DNA from: SZAS-103 sp038234715
Lineage (GTDB): Bacteria; Pseudomonadota; Gammaproteobacteria; Xanthomonadales; Xanthomonadaceae
Direction of reading: 5' to 3'
NCBI GenBank assembly: GCA_038234715.1
Contig: JBBQTD010000001.1
Span: forward strand, 62,001 to 126,000
Length of the DNA: 64,000 bases
The notes beneath the pieces were generated by a model. It saw only the letters and a list, made by a program, of their open reading frames with translations, was not told the DNA's origin and did no database searches. Position numbers and translations under genes: made by a program. Shown piece after piece: positions 53,824 through 61,948 of this stretch. The first letter of the stretch is position 1. Each line of letters begins with the position of its first letter.

Positions 53824-55083
53824 ATGCGTACCTCGATGCATCCCCGACACCGACGTGTCCTTGCCGCCGCCTTGATCGCCGCCTTCGCGCTCGGAGGCTA
53901 CGCACTGGCCCAGCAGCAGCAACGCAGCGCAGCCTCGCAGCACCAGGCGCTGCGGCATCGTCCCGAACCACACATGGCAAAGGTCGCCCCCGCAGACAGC
54001 GGCTACGGTTCGCCGCTTGCAGGCCTGACCAACGACCAGATGCTCGCGTTCGCGACCGGCCTGGACGAATTCAACAACGTCGAGGCCGTCGCCAGCGGAC
54101 TCGGCCCGATCTTCAACAACTCATCGTGTGGTGCCTGCCATTCCAAGCCGGCGATCGGCGGCAGTTCGAACATCGTCGTCACCCGCTTCGGCCATCGCCA
54201 TGACGGACAGTTCGACCCGCTTGCAAGTCTCGGCGGCTCGCTGCTGCAGGACCAGGCGATCGCACCCGGCGCGATGGAGTTCGTGCCGCGCCAGGCCAAC
54301 GTGGTCGCGCATCGCCAGTCGACCGCCCTGTTCGGCCTGGGTCTGATTGAAGCGATCCCGGACGACACCATCATCGACAACGCCGCGCATGCGAAGGACC
54401 GCGACATCCATGGCCTGCCTGCGATGGTGACCGACGAAACCACTGGGACCCTGCGCGTCGGCCGCTTCGGCTGGAAGGCCCAGCATGCGACCCTGCTCGC
54501 ATTCGCGGGCGACGCCTACCTCAACGAGATGGGCATCACCAACCGGTTCTTCCCGACCGAAAACGCGCCGAACGGCAACCAGGCCCTGCTTGCGCAATAC
54601 GACACCGTCGCCGATCCGGAAGACGTGCAGAATCCCGCGACCGGCCGCAGCGACATCGACGCGCTGGCTGACTTCATGCGCTTGCTTGCGCCGCCGCCGA
54701 CCGGGCATTCAAACAGGGCTGGTGAACAGGTGTTCGACAACGTCGGCTGCTCGGGCTGCCACACGCCGCACATGCAGACCGGAACCAGCACCATCGCCGC
54801 ACTCGACCACAAGTCCGTCGCGCTGTATTCCGACCTGGTGCTGCACGACATGGGTTCGCTCGGCGACGGCATCACCCAAGGCATGGCGCGCGGCCACGAC
54901 ATCAAGACCCCGCCACTGTGGGGCGTGCATGCCAGCGCCCCCTACCTGCACGACGGCCGCGCGCGCACCCTCGATGATGCTATCCGCATGCACGACGGCG
55001 AAGCCCGCCATGCGCGCGACCGCTACACGCACCTGCCCGAAGAACAGCGCGAACAGTTGGTCGCGTTCCTCAATTCGATCTGA
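53824..55083 (+). CDS. exported di-haem oxidoreductase (DUF1111, cytochrome c peroxidase-like)
   Basis: A 419-aa exported protein with a signal peptide (VLAAALIAAFALGGYALA). Two c-type haem motifs: CGACH near residue 100 (SSCGACHSKPAIGG) and CSGCH near 310 (GCSGCHTPHMQTG). The C-terminal TPPLWGVHASAPYLHDGRA and TLDDAI segments are characteristic of the di-haem oxidoredictase/DUF1111 family, which is related to MauG and bacterial cytochrome c peroxidases. GGAG is 8 nt upstream of the start. It is the last ordinary gene before the cassette island. Confidence 0.9.
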   Translation: MRTSMHPRHRRVLAAALIAAFALGGYALAQQQQRSAASQHQALRHRPEPHMAKVAPADSGYGSPLAGLTNDQMLAFATGLDEFNNVEAVASGLGPIFNNSSCGACHSKPAIGGSSNIVVTRFGHRHDGQFDPLASLGGSLLQDQAIAPGAMEFVPRQANVVAHRQSTALFGLGLIEAIPDDTIIDNAAHAKDRDIHGLPAMVTDETTGTLRVGRFGWKAQHATLLAFAGDAYLNEMGITNRFFPTENAPNGNQALLAQYDTVADPEDVQNPATGRSDIDALADFMRLLAPPPTGHSNRAGEQVFDNVGCSGCHTPHMQTGTSTIAALDHKSVALYSDLVLHDMGSLGDGITQGMARGHDIKTPPLWGVHASAPYLHDGRARTLDDAIRMHDGEARHARDRYTHLPEEQREQLVAFLNSI

Positions 55084-55117
55084 TGCCCGCGCAACGCTGC
55101 AAGGCATCCAGCGCCAT

Positions 55118-55303
55118 GTGTCCACTGTGCCCTTGGTTGCGCAAATCTTTGTTCTCGTCGCCGCCATTGTCTCGACACACGCGCCCACACCAACAGCTGC
55201 GACCTGGCTGTTCTGGGTCATCGCACTGTCCGATGCAGCACTTCCTCAAATTGCTTACCTGCCGGTGTTCTTGCTTCGGCGCAAGCTTCGTGCGCAAATC
55301 TAA
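55118..55303 (+). CDS. small membrane protein, first cassette-like gene
   Basis: A 61-codon frame from GTG 55118 (VSTVPLVAQIFVLVAAIV, then TWLFWVIALSDAALPQIA) encodes two hydrophobic segments. The stop TAA is inside CTAACTATGCC, a sequence shared with the start of the other duplicated copy and resembling an attC left end. Its 5' end may be truncated. No family recognised. Confidence 0.4.
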   Translation: MSTVPLVAQIFVLVAAIVSTHAPTPTAATWLFWVIALSDAALPQIAYLPVFLLRRKLRAQI

Positions 55304-55864
55304 CTATGCCGTAAGGAGATTCCCGTCGACCCCGAATACATGACGCTCTGGCCTTGAGGTTTCGGCCCTTGCTGGTTACCTGATTGTACGTGGTGTTGCG
55401 TATTGCGTGCTGCTGTTGCCGGTGCGATGCGGGTGCAAGGGTTGCCAGACTGCAATTCCGTAAACGGTCTTGTTAGATCGTTGGTGTGACCCGGACCTTG
55501 GTAAAAACCGCGCCCGAAGGCCTCTCTCGCTTATCGGTCTTGCCAGTGCCTCGGGATCAGCCGGAACACTTCGATGGCGACTTTCTCGTTAGTCAGGCTC
55601 TCTCGAGGTGGGGCTGAATCCGTTGCTGCCGCCGGCGCGTCTTTGCGTTGGTGCGTTGGTGCGTATCGAACACCAACAGGTCCAGCGCATCGACCAGATG
55701 ATGCACCGCATGCGCGAACGTCCCCGGAACCAGCTGCACCTCCAGATCCACCGGCAACAGCCGCGGACTCAGATCAATGTATCGGTAGCGCGCCATTCCC
55801 GAGTCCCTTGTCTGCGTTGGTGTATTCAAGCAAGATCGGGGAGGTTTTTCTACAGGCTCGTTAG
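55300..55864. repeat. 0.55-kb direct repeat, copy 1
   Basis: Starts CTAACTATGCCGTAAGGAG and ends in TTTTTCTACAGGCTCGTTAG. It matches 57957-58503 throughout, with scattered substitutions and a few short indels. It holds the 5' end of an IS transposase gene (minus strand), whose terminal TTTTTCTACA is at the right end. The stretch contains no intact gene. Confidence 0.85.
55665..55796 (-). pseudogene. IS1182/IS5-like transposase, 5' fragment
   Basis: From ATG 55796 the frame reads MARYRYIDLSPRLLPVDLE, then LVPGTFAHAVHHLVDALDL and VFDTH, the start of IS1182-like (IS5-superfamily) transposases. About 45 residues remain of roughly 450; the rest is gone. Confidence 0.65.
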
Positions 55865-55871
55865 GGCGCAG

Positions 55872-56414
55872 ATGACTGACAGCGTTAAAAGCGGCTCAAT
55901 TCAGCCTACCTCTGCTCCTCGGCTGAATATCGTGCAAGGGTTTTTTGTCTGCGCTGCCAATGCCTGCGGCGGCGATTCAAGTAAGGCGAAGCGCGGAACT
56001 GCAGCGATAATGTTGGCCTCCGTTTTCAGCTTTTACTATTTGTGTACCGCAGTTGCGCTCAAGCGTCTTTACGGTATCGACATATTCGCTTTTATTGCCA
56101 ACTTATGGCCTTGGCGTTCCGACAACGTCCGTAGTTTCGCAAATATCGGATGGGCTTACGTAGTTGCAATTGCGGTTCCAATCGCCATCTTCTGGTGGCT
56201 GGTTGGGCGCAAATGCGAGCCCTTAATTTCGTTGACTGCAAGCTCTAGAGCAAGAATCATATATGGCATTTGGTATTTCTTTTCCACAGCCGTCGCACTT
56301 CTACTTTCGATCAGCCTGCAACACCCAGTGGGGGCACTCCTCTTACAGCTTGCAGGGTTGCTCGCGCTAACTTGCTGGTCATGGCACATAGAACGGAATC
56401 GAGCTGCACCCTAA
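55872..56414 (+). CDS. unknown four-helix membrane protein in a cassette
   Basis: A 180-aa protein from ATG 55872 with about four hydrophobic segments (for example ASVFSFYYLCTAVAL, AYVVAIAVPIAIFWWLV, VGALLLQLAGLLALTCW). Lower G+C than the flanking chromosome. The stop TAA is part of CCCTAAAT, the left end of an attC-like site, as is typical of integron cassettes. No family recognised. Confidence 0.65.
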   Translation: MTDSVKSGSIQPTSAPRLNIVQGFFVCAANACGGDSSKAKRGTAAIMLASVFSFYYLCTAVALKRLYGIDIFAFIANLWPWRSDNVRSFANIGWAYVVAIAVPIAIFWWLVGRKCEPLISLTASSRARIIYGIWYFFSTAVALLLSISLQHPVGALLLQLAGLLALTCWSWHIERNRAAP

Positions 56415-56501
56415 ATATGCGCTCGAGCGGACCGTGCGGGATGAAGTTTCCAGTGCGATCATGCGTTGCGGCCCGCACGGCCGCTTAGCTTAGGCGTTGA
56501 T
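56409..56501 (+). other. attC-like recombination site 1
   Basis: Left part CCCTAAATATGCGCTCGAG, inner stem GCGGACCGTGCGGG (56427-56440) pairing with CCCGCACGGCCGC (56472-56484), then CTTAGCTTAGGCGTTGA. Order, stem and end follow integron attC sites. The right half is nearly identical to the site at 58927. Confidence 0.65.
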
Positions 56502-56618
56502 ATGACTTTCGCTGTCAAGCAGCGAATGGGATGGTCGAAGCTGGATTGGGTTTTGCTGTGGGGTTTCAATCCCCTGAAGGCGACGCAGCCAGTACATCCG
56601 ACGGTTTGCTCAAGCTGA
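56502..56618 (+). CDS. short unknown frame after attC site 1
   Basis: A 38-codon frame from ATG 56502 (MTFAVKQRMGWSKLDWVLL) starting directly at the attC right end, as first genes of cassettes do. It is probably the 5' remnant of a gene cut by the IS110-family insertion or later deletion. The following ~190 bp holds a GCCTAAC (56707-56713) but no gene. Confidence 0.3.
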   Translation: MTFAVKQRMGWSKLDWVLLWGFNPLKATQPVHPTVCSS

Positions 56619-56807
56619 TATTCGCGGGTTGGATACCGCAGTACTGTTGTCCGTCATGTGGGCCTGCCTCGGTCTAGGCTCGCGAGTCAGCGGTGTGTCT
56701 GCTGTCGCCTAACGCCTTCGAGGATTGCCCACGGAACCGGGCTGCGCCGCCTTCAGGGGATTGGATGTTCTCCGGATGGATGTGTGATCAGATCGTCGTG
56801 CTGCAGC

Positions 56808-57773
56808 TCATGCCGGATTGACCGGCGTCATGCGTGCGATATCCCAGAGGAAGGCGGCCAGTTCGCGTGCCACGCTCACGACCGCGACGTTGGCATGCTT
56901 GCCGCGTGCAGTGAGTTTGCGGAAGCGGCTGCATAAACGCAGTTGCGCATCCCAGGCACGGTCGATGACCGGTTTGGGCAGATGTTCGTGGCGTACCTGG
57001 ATGATGCGGCTGACCTTGGCCGGGAAGCGGTAGGACCATGCGGCCTCGACGAGCAGCTTGCGTGCGAAGCTGTTGCCAGCCTTGGTGATGCCGCCGAGTT
57101 TCCGGCTGTTGCCGGTACTGTATTCCGAAGGGGTCAGGCCGAGCCACGCCATCAGTTGGCGGGGATGTTCGAAGCGTGAGAGGTCGCCGATCTCGGCGAT
57201 CAATCCCACCGCGACGGTGAACTGGACGCCACGCAGGGCCTGGACTGCCTGGACGACAGGGTGGAAGCGCCACTGCGGTACGGCTTCGCGCAGTGCCTTT
57301 TCGAGCCGGTCGCACTGCGCGGTCCGATCGTCGATCGCGCGCCGATGTTCTTCGAAGGCGATCTGCGACCACGGCACCGGGAACACGAACTCCGACAGCC
57401 AGCGGCGATGGGCCGGCCCCCATGCCGCAGTGCCGGCATAGCGCACATCGTGCATGAGCAGGAACGACTTCAGGCGCTGCCTTGCCTGTCGCAGATCCTG
57501 CTTGGCCGCGCCCCATGCGCGTACCAGGTCGCGCATCGCCTCGTCGACCACATCGGGCACGTGCACCCGGGTCAGGTCGTTGCTGCGCAACGCCTTGACC
57601 AGCTTGATTGCATCGCGCCGGTCGGTCTTGACCCGGTCGCCCGGTTTGCGCGGAATCAACGAAGGCGCGCACACCATGCATGCAAAACCTTTCTTCGTCA
57701 GGTAGCGATACAGACCATAGCCGGTCGGACCGGCCTCGTAGACGAAGCGCACATGCGCGCCCTTGCTCTGCAT
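56808..57773 (-). CDS. IS110-family transposase, 5'-truncated
   Basis: A 321-codon frame: KPGDRVKTDRRDAIKLVKAL near residue 45 and the C-terminal transposase_20 part (LRGVQFTVAVGLIAEIGDLSRF, LMAWLGLTPSEYSTG, GGITKAGNSFARKLLVEAAW). IS110-type enzymes use an N-terminal DEDD fold; here about 45 N-terminal residues, including the first catalytic Asp, are missing. Homology continues a few codons upstream of ATG 57773 (to about 57785) and then ends abruptly at a foreign gene fragment. It is therefore almost certainly inactive. Some IS110/IS1111 members specifically target attC. Confidence 0.8.
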   Translation of the reverse strand: MQSKGAHVRFVYEAGPTGYGLYRYLTKKGFACMVCAPSLIPRKPGDRVKTDRRDAIKLVKALRSNDLTRVHVPDVVDEAMRDLVRAWGAAKQDLRQARQRLKSFLLMHDVRYAGTAAWGPAHRRWLSEFVFPVPWSQIAFEEHRRAIDDRTAQCDRLEKALREAVPQWRFHPVVQAVQALRGVQFTVAVGLIAEIGDLSRFEHPRQLMAWLGLTPSEYSTGNSRKLGGITKAGNSFARKLLVEAAWSYRFPAKVSRIIQVRHEHLPKPVIDRAWDAQLRLCSRFRKLTARGKHANVAVVSVARELAAFLWDIARMTPVNPA

Positions 57774-57785
57774 CTGCTTGCAAAG

Positions 57786-57934
57786 CCGAATTTCTTAACC
57801 GCAGCATTGGCGCCAAAGAACTACTTACGCAGCTGGAGCAGAAACTCGCGAATTTCAACATTGAACAGTGCATCGAGATGTCGCGAAGGGAGTCGACGGA
57901 CGAAGAGCTTGTCGAGGTCTGGAAGCCGAGTTGA
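57786..57934 (+). pseudogene. C-terminal fragment of a cassette gene
   Basis: After the IS truncation point the plus strand reads AEFLNRSIGAKELLTQLEQ, then NIEQCIEMSRRESTDEELVE and VWKPS, with normal, lower-G+C codons and a stop at 57932. The 5' part is missing. CGGCCTAACTATGCC, an attC-like left end, follows 19 nt later. Confidence 0.5.
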
Positions 57935-57956
57935 ACGCAAAACGTCAAAGAGCGGC

Positions 57957-58503
57957 CTAACTATGCCGTAAGGAGATTTCCGTCAACCCCGAGTGCATGA
58001 CGCTCTGGCCTTGAGCTTTTGGCCTTTGCTGGTTGCCTGGTTGTACGTGGTGTTGCGTATTGCGTGCTGCTGTTGCCGGTGCGATGCGGGTGCAAGGGTT
58101 GCCAGACTGCAATTCCGTAAACGGTCTTGTTGGATCGTTGGTGCTGACCCGGACCTTGGTAAAAACCGCGCCCGGAGGCCTCTCTCGCTTATCGGTCTTG
58201 CCAGTGCCCGAGGATCAGTCGGAACACTTCGATGGCGACCAGCTGGTTAGCCAGGCTCTCTCGAGCTAGGGTTGAACCCGTTGCTGCCGCCGGCGCGGGT
58301 GCGTATCGAATACCAACAGATCGAGCGCATCGACCAGCTGATGCACCGCATGCGCGAGCGTCCCCGGTACCAGTTGCGCCTCGAGATCGACCGGCAACAG
58401 CCGCGCACTCAGGTCAATATCGCGGTAGCGCGCATGCCGCAATCCTCTTGTCCGCGTTGGCGTATTCAAGCAACATCGGGAGGTTTTTCTACAACCTCGT
58501 TAG
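57957..58503. repeat. 0.55-kb direct repeat, copy 2
   Basis: Matches 55300-55864 from CTAACTATGCCGTAAGGAG to TTTTTCTACAACCTCGTTAG. Differences are scattered point changes and small gaps. The two copies bracket 2.1 kb of cassette and IS material. Confidence 0.85.
58298..58435 (-). pseudogene. IS1182/IS5-like transposase, 5' fragment (copy 2)
   Basis: Same fragment as at 55665: ARYRDIDLSARLLPVDLEA, then LVPGTLAHAVHQLVDALDL. A one-base deletion after the ATG (ATGCGCGC here, ATGGCGCGC in copy 1) also disrupts the start. Confidence 0.6.
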
Positions 58504-58508
58504 ACTTC

Positions 58509-59003
58509 ATGCCGACATTCCTCTCAGCCTTGCTTCTTGTCACTTCGCAGCCACTGCCGGCGACAGACGGACCAACGCGCCGGGTATGTTTGGCACAACT
58601 CGGTCGTGCGGCCGGACGAGCTGATCCGCGTGCATATGGCGGCTACAGCAATTTCCCAGAGTTTCGCGTCGATTTTGGCTCCGGCCAAGTCGTGACAGCA
58701 CAACCGGACGTCACTGTTCGAGCGCCTATGTCCATTGGTGCCAGGCATCAAATCGTCGTTACAAGGTCGATGGTGACAATCGCCACCTTCTCGTTTACCT
58801 TCGAGGAGCATGGCCTGCACGATCTCTGCTTGTGGTACGACCCGCGCAGGCACAAATGGTCACTCCAAAGCGTCGCGTCTGCTCCGCACAGATTTGCTCA
58901 AGCTGTAAGTGCTCGCAAAAATGAAACTTACTATGCGCCCAAGAGGCCGTGCAGGGAGACGTCTCCGGTGCAATCATCCGTTGCGGCCCGCATGGCCGCT
59001 TAG
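58509..59003 (+). CDS. unknown cassette protein
   Basis: A 164-codon frame from ATG 58509, six bases after a GTTAGAC core. The N-terminus (FLSALLLVTSQPLPA) could be a weak signal peptide. Internal strands (VRAPMSIGARHQIVVTRSMV and ATFSFTFEEHGLHDLCLWY) suggest a beta fold. The frame runs through the attC-like site at 58927 and ends there, a common outcome in cassettes. No family recognised. Confidence 0.55.
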   Translation: MPTFLSALLLVTSQPLPATDGPTRRVCLAQLGRAAGRADPRAYGGYSNFPEFRVDFGSGQVVTAQPDVTVRAPMSIGARHQIVVTRSMVTIATFSFTFEEHGLHDLCLWYDPRRHKWSLQSVASAPHRFAQAVSARKNETYYAPKRPCRETSPVQSSVAARMAA

Positions 59004-59014
59004 CTCGGCGTTGG
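58927..59014 (+). other. attC-like recombination site 2
   Basis: Left CTTACTATGCGCCCAAG, inner stem AAGAGGCCGTGCAGGG (58941-58956) with CCCGCATGGCCGCTT (58987-59001), then AGCTCGGCGTTGG. It shares GTTGCGGCCCGCA-GGCCGCTTAGCT with site 1, the homogeneity expected within one integron array. Confidence 0.65.
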
Positions 59015-59023
59015 CCTTCACAC

Positions 59024-59323
59024 ATGATCGTTTTCGAACTGCTCATCAACGGAAAGCTTGTTTCGTCAGCGGGAGCGCCAAGTCTCAGCGTGCTCTCGCA
59101 CACGGTCACTGCCGCCGGCATACTTGGCCCTGAATCCGTGGGCACAAAGACTATTCGCGAGTCCTACACGCTCCAAGCTAGCCTGACAGGCCTTACTTCC
59201 AAGGCTGCAGAGCAACACGCTCACCTCAGGTGGCACGCCGGTGGTGAACTCAAGGTAGGCGACGAGGTGACCGTGCGTATCGCGGAACGACGAGATGCCG
59301 ATACACCCTATGCGGCGGACTAG
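59024..59323 (+). CDS. unknown 99-aa cassette protein
   Basis: MIVFELLINGKLVSSAGAP starts 9 nt after attC site 2; a second half reads HLRWHAGGELKVGDEVTVRI. I recall similar short proteins (LLNGK... LRW...LKVGDE) from integron cassettes, without known function. Soluble and mixed alpha-beta. A third attC-like site follows 24 nt after the stop. Confidence 0.65.
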   Translation: MIVFELLINGKLVSSAGAPSLSVLSHTVTAAGILGPESVGTKTIRESYTLQASLTGLTSKAAEQHAHLRWHAGGELKVGDEVTVRIAERRDADTPYAAD

Positions 59324-59347
59324 GTTGCAATCACCGCTGAAAGTGCG

Positions 59348-59434
59348 GGCAAACAATTCGATCAAGCGGACGCCGGACTGGATGTCACGATTCTCCCAAC
59401 TCCGCGGCCGGCGCCGATTGGCTCAAGCGTTGAG
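59348..59434 (+). other. attC-like recombination site 3
   Basis: GGCAAACAATTCGATCAAGC followed by GGACGCCGG (left), and CCGGCGCCGATTGG then CTCAAGCGTTGAGG (right). AACAATTCG-TCAAGC and CTCAAGCGTT are the classical attC left and right elements, as in aadA cassettes. Confidence 0.6.
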
Positions 59435-59436
59435 GA

Positions 59437-59583
59437 TGTAGAAAAATCCGGTTGGCCGAGTTGGTCGACGAGGCGTACGGAAATCGTCCTCACGGGACGC
59501 TCTCCAATCGACGATCGGCATGCTGGAATGGGTTGAAGTACCCTTGGAAATGGCCAGGATTTTCGTCGTCGGACTTTTCTACA
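59437..59583. mobile_element. 147-bp MITE
   Basis: Terminal inverted repeats TGTAGAAAAATCCGG (59437) and TCGGACTTTTCTACA (59569-59583) pair with two mismatches over 15 bp. There is no gene inside. The end TGTAGAAAA also occurs, inverted, at the right end of both 0.55-kb repeats, so the MITE and the IS remnants belong to one family. It sits directly after attC site 3 and is followed by ACCTCGTTGGGC. Confidence 0.65.
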
Positions 59584-59624
59584 ACCTCGTTGGGCGCGAC
59601 GTGACTTAGCGTGAGGAACAACAC

Positions 59625-60047
59625 GTGAAACCATCCACTCATCTGCGGGTCGCATCGATCGGAACACTACTGTGTGCTGCAGGTCATTCGATGGGTGTGC
59701 CGTGGACCCCTGCGACCGGCCCTTCGGAAAACGCATTGGTCGAGTCGATGAAATCGCTGCGCTTTCTTGTGATGGGCGCGGATCGTACCTACTGGGACTT
59801 CTACTACGGCTTTGGCCTTAGCGTCAGCATTTACTTGATCGCGCAAGCTGTCGTCCTTTGGCAGGTTGCGACGCTGGCGAAGACTGAGGCGAGCCGTTGT
59901 CGGCCCTTGATGATCACCCTTCTGCTATCTTCACTTGCTAACGGGGTTGTTGCCTGGAACCATTTCTTCGCCGCGCCATTGGCACTGTTTGCGCTCGTCT
60001 CACTTTTCATTGTGTTCGCCTTCGTGTCCGCCAAACCCACGACCTAA
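59625..60047 (+). CDS. unknown four-helix membrane protein
   Basis: A 140-aa protein from ATG 59625 with four hydrophobic helices (IGTLLCAAGHSMG, YYGFGLSVSIYLIAQAVVLW, PLMITLLLSSLANGVVAW, PLALFALVSLFIVFAFV). It is a LIC_13387-like short membrane protein. Its stop TAA is in GACCTAAGCGTCCAG, another attC-like left end, so it is probably a cassette gene. Confidence 0.7.
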   Translation: MKPSTHLRVASIGTLLCAAGHSMGVPWTPATGPSENALVESMKSLRFLVMGADRTYWDFYYGFGLSVSIYLIAQAVVLWQVATLAKTEASRCRPLMITLLLSSLANGVVAWNHFFAAPLALFALVSLFIVFAFVSAKPTT

Positions 60048-60140
60048 GCGTCCAGATTCAACTTCCAGGTGCAACCTGGCGGGACCGAGCGAAGACTGCT
60101 CTCGGCGTCACATACGTTGCGGCCGCGCAGGCCGACGGAC
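60043..60140 (+). other. degenerate attC-like site 4
   Basis: Left CCTAAGCGTCCAG; right contains CGTTGCGGCCGCGCAGGCCG, clearly related to sites 1 and 2, but the terminal GGCGTTRG is lost. Likely a decayed end of the array. Confidence 0.4.
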
Positions 60141-60203
60141 GACGGTCAACGCACAGGATGAAAAAAAGCCGAGCTCGCCAAAACCTACTGATTCAACAAT
60201 CGG

Positions 60204-60599
60204 ATGCGTGGGAAGGTGCACGCGTACAATTCAGGCACGACGCCTTGGGTTTGCTTCGGCGATCCGCACGAGGACTACGCGTTGATACCCATCTCTGAAA
60301 AGGATTGGCGCACCTTTCGACGGCTACGGGATGTTGCGCTGGAGCGCTTCTGCGAACGCGTTCTGACCGCGGCTGTTTGCTGCGCCAACGGATCAGGATC
60401 CGCGCACGATCGTTACTTGAGGCTATTTACGATGATCCAGGACCACGATCGTGAACTCGCCTCGGCATTCGATGACCCGCGGCGCTCGCAAGCAATCATG
60501 CATTTGATGCTGATTGTGCGTCTCGACTTGCTCACAGTCGCTGAACTCGAGCCTCTCAGCGAAGAAGTACGACAAGCAATTGATTTCACCAGCCGCTGA
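60204..60599 (+). CDS. conserved hypothetical protein
   Basis: A 131-aa soluble protein starting MRGKVHAYNSGTTPWVCFG, helical afterwards (DWRTFRRLRDVALERFCERVL, MHLMLIVRLDLLTVAELEPL). No family name known to me. It follows the last attC-like site and may be either the final cassette gene or the first gene outside the island. Confidence 0.65.
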   Translation: MRGKVHAYNSGTTPWVCFGDPHEDYALIPISEKDWRTFRRLRDVALERFCERVLTAAVCCANGSGSAHDRYLRLFTMIQDHDRELASAFDDPRRSQAIMHLMLIVRLDLLTVAELEPLSEEVRQAIDFTSR

Positions 60600-60801
60600 C
60601 ATCCGGGGCCGCGCGGACGATCGGTGGTTTTTTTCGCACCGTGCAGGGATGTCTTCCGCAACGCATAAAGAAGGCTCGCCCACCTCTGATCCGGAAATTC
60701 CGAGCTTTCGGCAGCCAGCAGGGGCGGACCAATTGCAAAAGGCCTTGGGTTAGCGCCAACTCCGGGCTGCGACCTTCGCCGGACGAACTGGGAACCACGC
60801 C

Positions 60802-61281
60802 ATGAAATCGATCATCCTGCTCGCCGTGATCGCCCTGATGGTCGGGTTGCTGATGTGGCAATACAAGACGGAATACGTTTCGCTCGAGAAAAACGAACTG
60901 CACGTCAAGGACGCGTCCGTCGCCAGGCAACTTGCCGTGCAGGATCAGTGCAAGGACCAGGCACAGGCGCGCTTCCGGCAACTCGGGTGGGAGGGCCATG
61001 GTGCGGCGACCTTCAAGAGCCACTTCAACGCGAAGCTGGACAAGTGTTTCGTGCAGATCGAAAGCAGCAAGGCATCGTTCGATATGGTGTGGAGCACTGT
61101 GACCCTGTCGGACGCGAACAGCGGCAGCAATATCGGCAGCTATTCGTGGCGGGGAGCGACGGGACAAAAGCCCGCGGAGGTACCGCCATTCACTTGCGTG
61201 GTGACCATGCTTTCAGGAGAACACAGAACCTGCACGTCCGATGCCGAATTCAGGGGCTTGATCGCCGCATACATGAAGTGA
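60802..61281 (+). CDS. unknown membrane-anchored protein
   Basis: A 159-aa protein: one N-terminal hydrophobic helix (IILLAVIALMVGLLMWQY), then a soluble outer part of about 135 residues with four Cys (DQCKDQ, DKCFVQ, FTCVV, RTCTS), probably two disulfides in the periplasm. No family recognised. Confidence 0.7.
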   Translation: MKSIILLAVIALMVGLLMWQYKTEYVSLEKNELHVKDASVARQLAVQDQCKDQAQARFRQLGWEGHGAATFKSHFNAKLDKCFVQIESSKASFDMVWSTVTLSDANSGSNIGSYSWRGATGQKPAEVPPFTCVVTMLSGEHRTCTSDAEFRGLIAAYMK

Positions 61282-61513
61282 CCGATACGATTGGCAGCCA
61301 GGGCAAGCGTGTACGTTGGCGCGGCGGGCGGCGAAATCACTTCCGGAAATCCGGCCCAGCATCTGGGAGTAACATTGCTCGCCTGCGAGGCTTCGTCGCC
61401 AAGCAAGCTGCCGGATCGGCTGCGAACCGGGTCGCCTGAAGGCCTTGTCAGCACGACTTCACCTACGCCGCGGGTCCGCGGGATTCGATTCGGCGCCATG
61501 ATGGGACCACACG

Positions 61514-61903
61514 ATGCCTCCAGCCACTTCGCCGCGACAAGTCGCAAGCGCGCTTGCCGAACTCTGGTCTCCGCGGATCATCGCGGAAGTCGATGACGCG
61601 TACGTCAAGGTCGCCAAAGTACACGGCACGTTTGGCTGGCACAGCCATGCGCACGAGGACGAGTTGTTTCTCGTGCTGGATGGAAACTTGCGCATCGAAA
61701 TGGAAGATGGCGCGGTGGAACTCGCGCAGGGCGAACTGTTTGTCGTACCCATGGGCGTGCGCCACAATCCAGTCGCGCTCGAGGAATGCCTGGTGATGTT
61801 GATCGAGCGCAAGTCGACGCTGCATACAGGCGATGTGGTGAACGAAAGGACGCGCTCGATCGCGGAGCAGCTTCGACCGGTTACGGGAATCGTCAAGCAA
61901 TAG
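61514..61903 (+). CDS. cupin-domain protein
   Basis: A 129-aa single cupin. Metal-binding motif 1 reads HSHAHEDELFLVLDGNL (about residue 42) with typical E and the second His in MGVRHNPVA (about 80). Small cupins of this type bind a metal and act on small substrates or stay unassigned. Transcribed toward the VOC gene, 45 nt apart. Confidence 0.85.
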   Translation: MPPATSPRQVASALAELWSPRIIAEVDDAYVKVAKVHGTFGWHSHAHEDELFLVLDGNLRIEMEDGAVELAQGELFVVPMGVRHNPVALEECLVMLIERKSTLHTGDVVNERTRSIAEQLRPVTGIVKQ

Positions 61904-61948
61904 TCCCCGGCATCGACCGGCAAACCATCAGCCACCTGGAGAGACGCC

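Noticed and set aside
53451..53825. A 124-codon minus-strand frame before the di-haem oxidoreductase
   Set aside because: No ribosome site, no family features, and it covers the likely promoter of the plus-strand gene.
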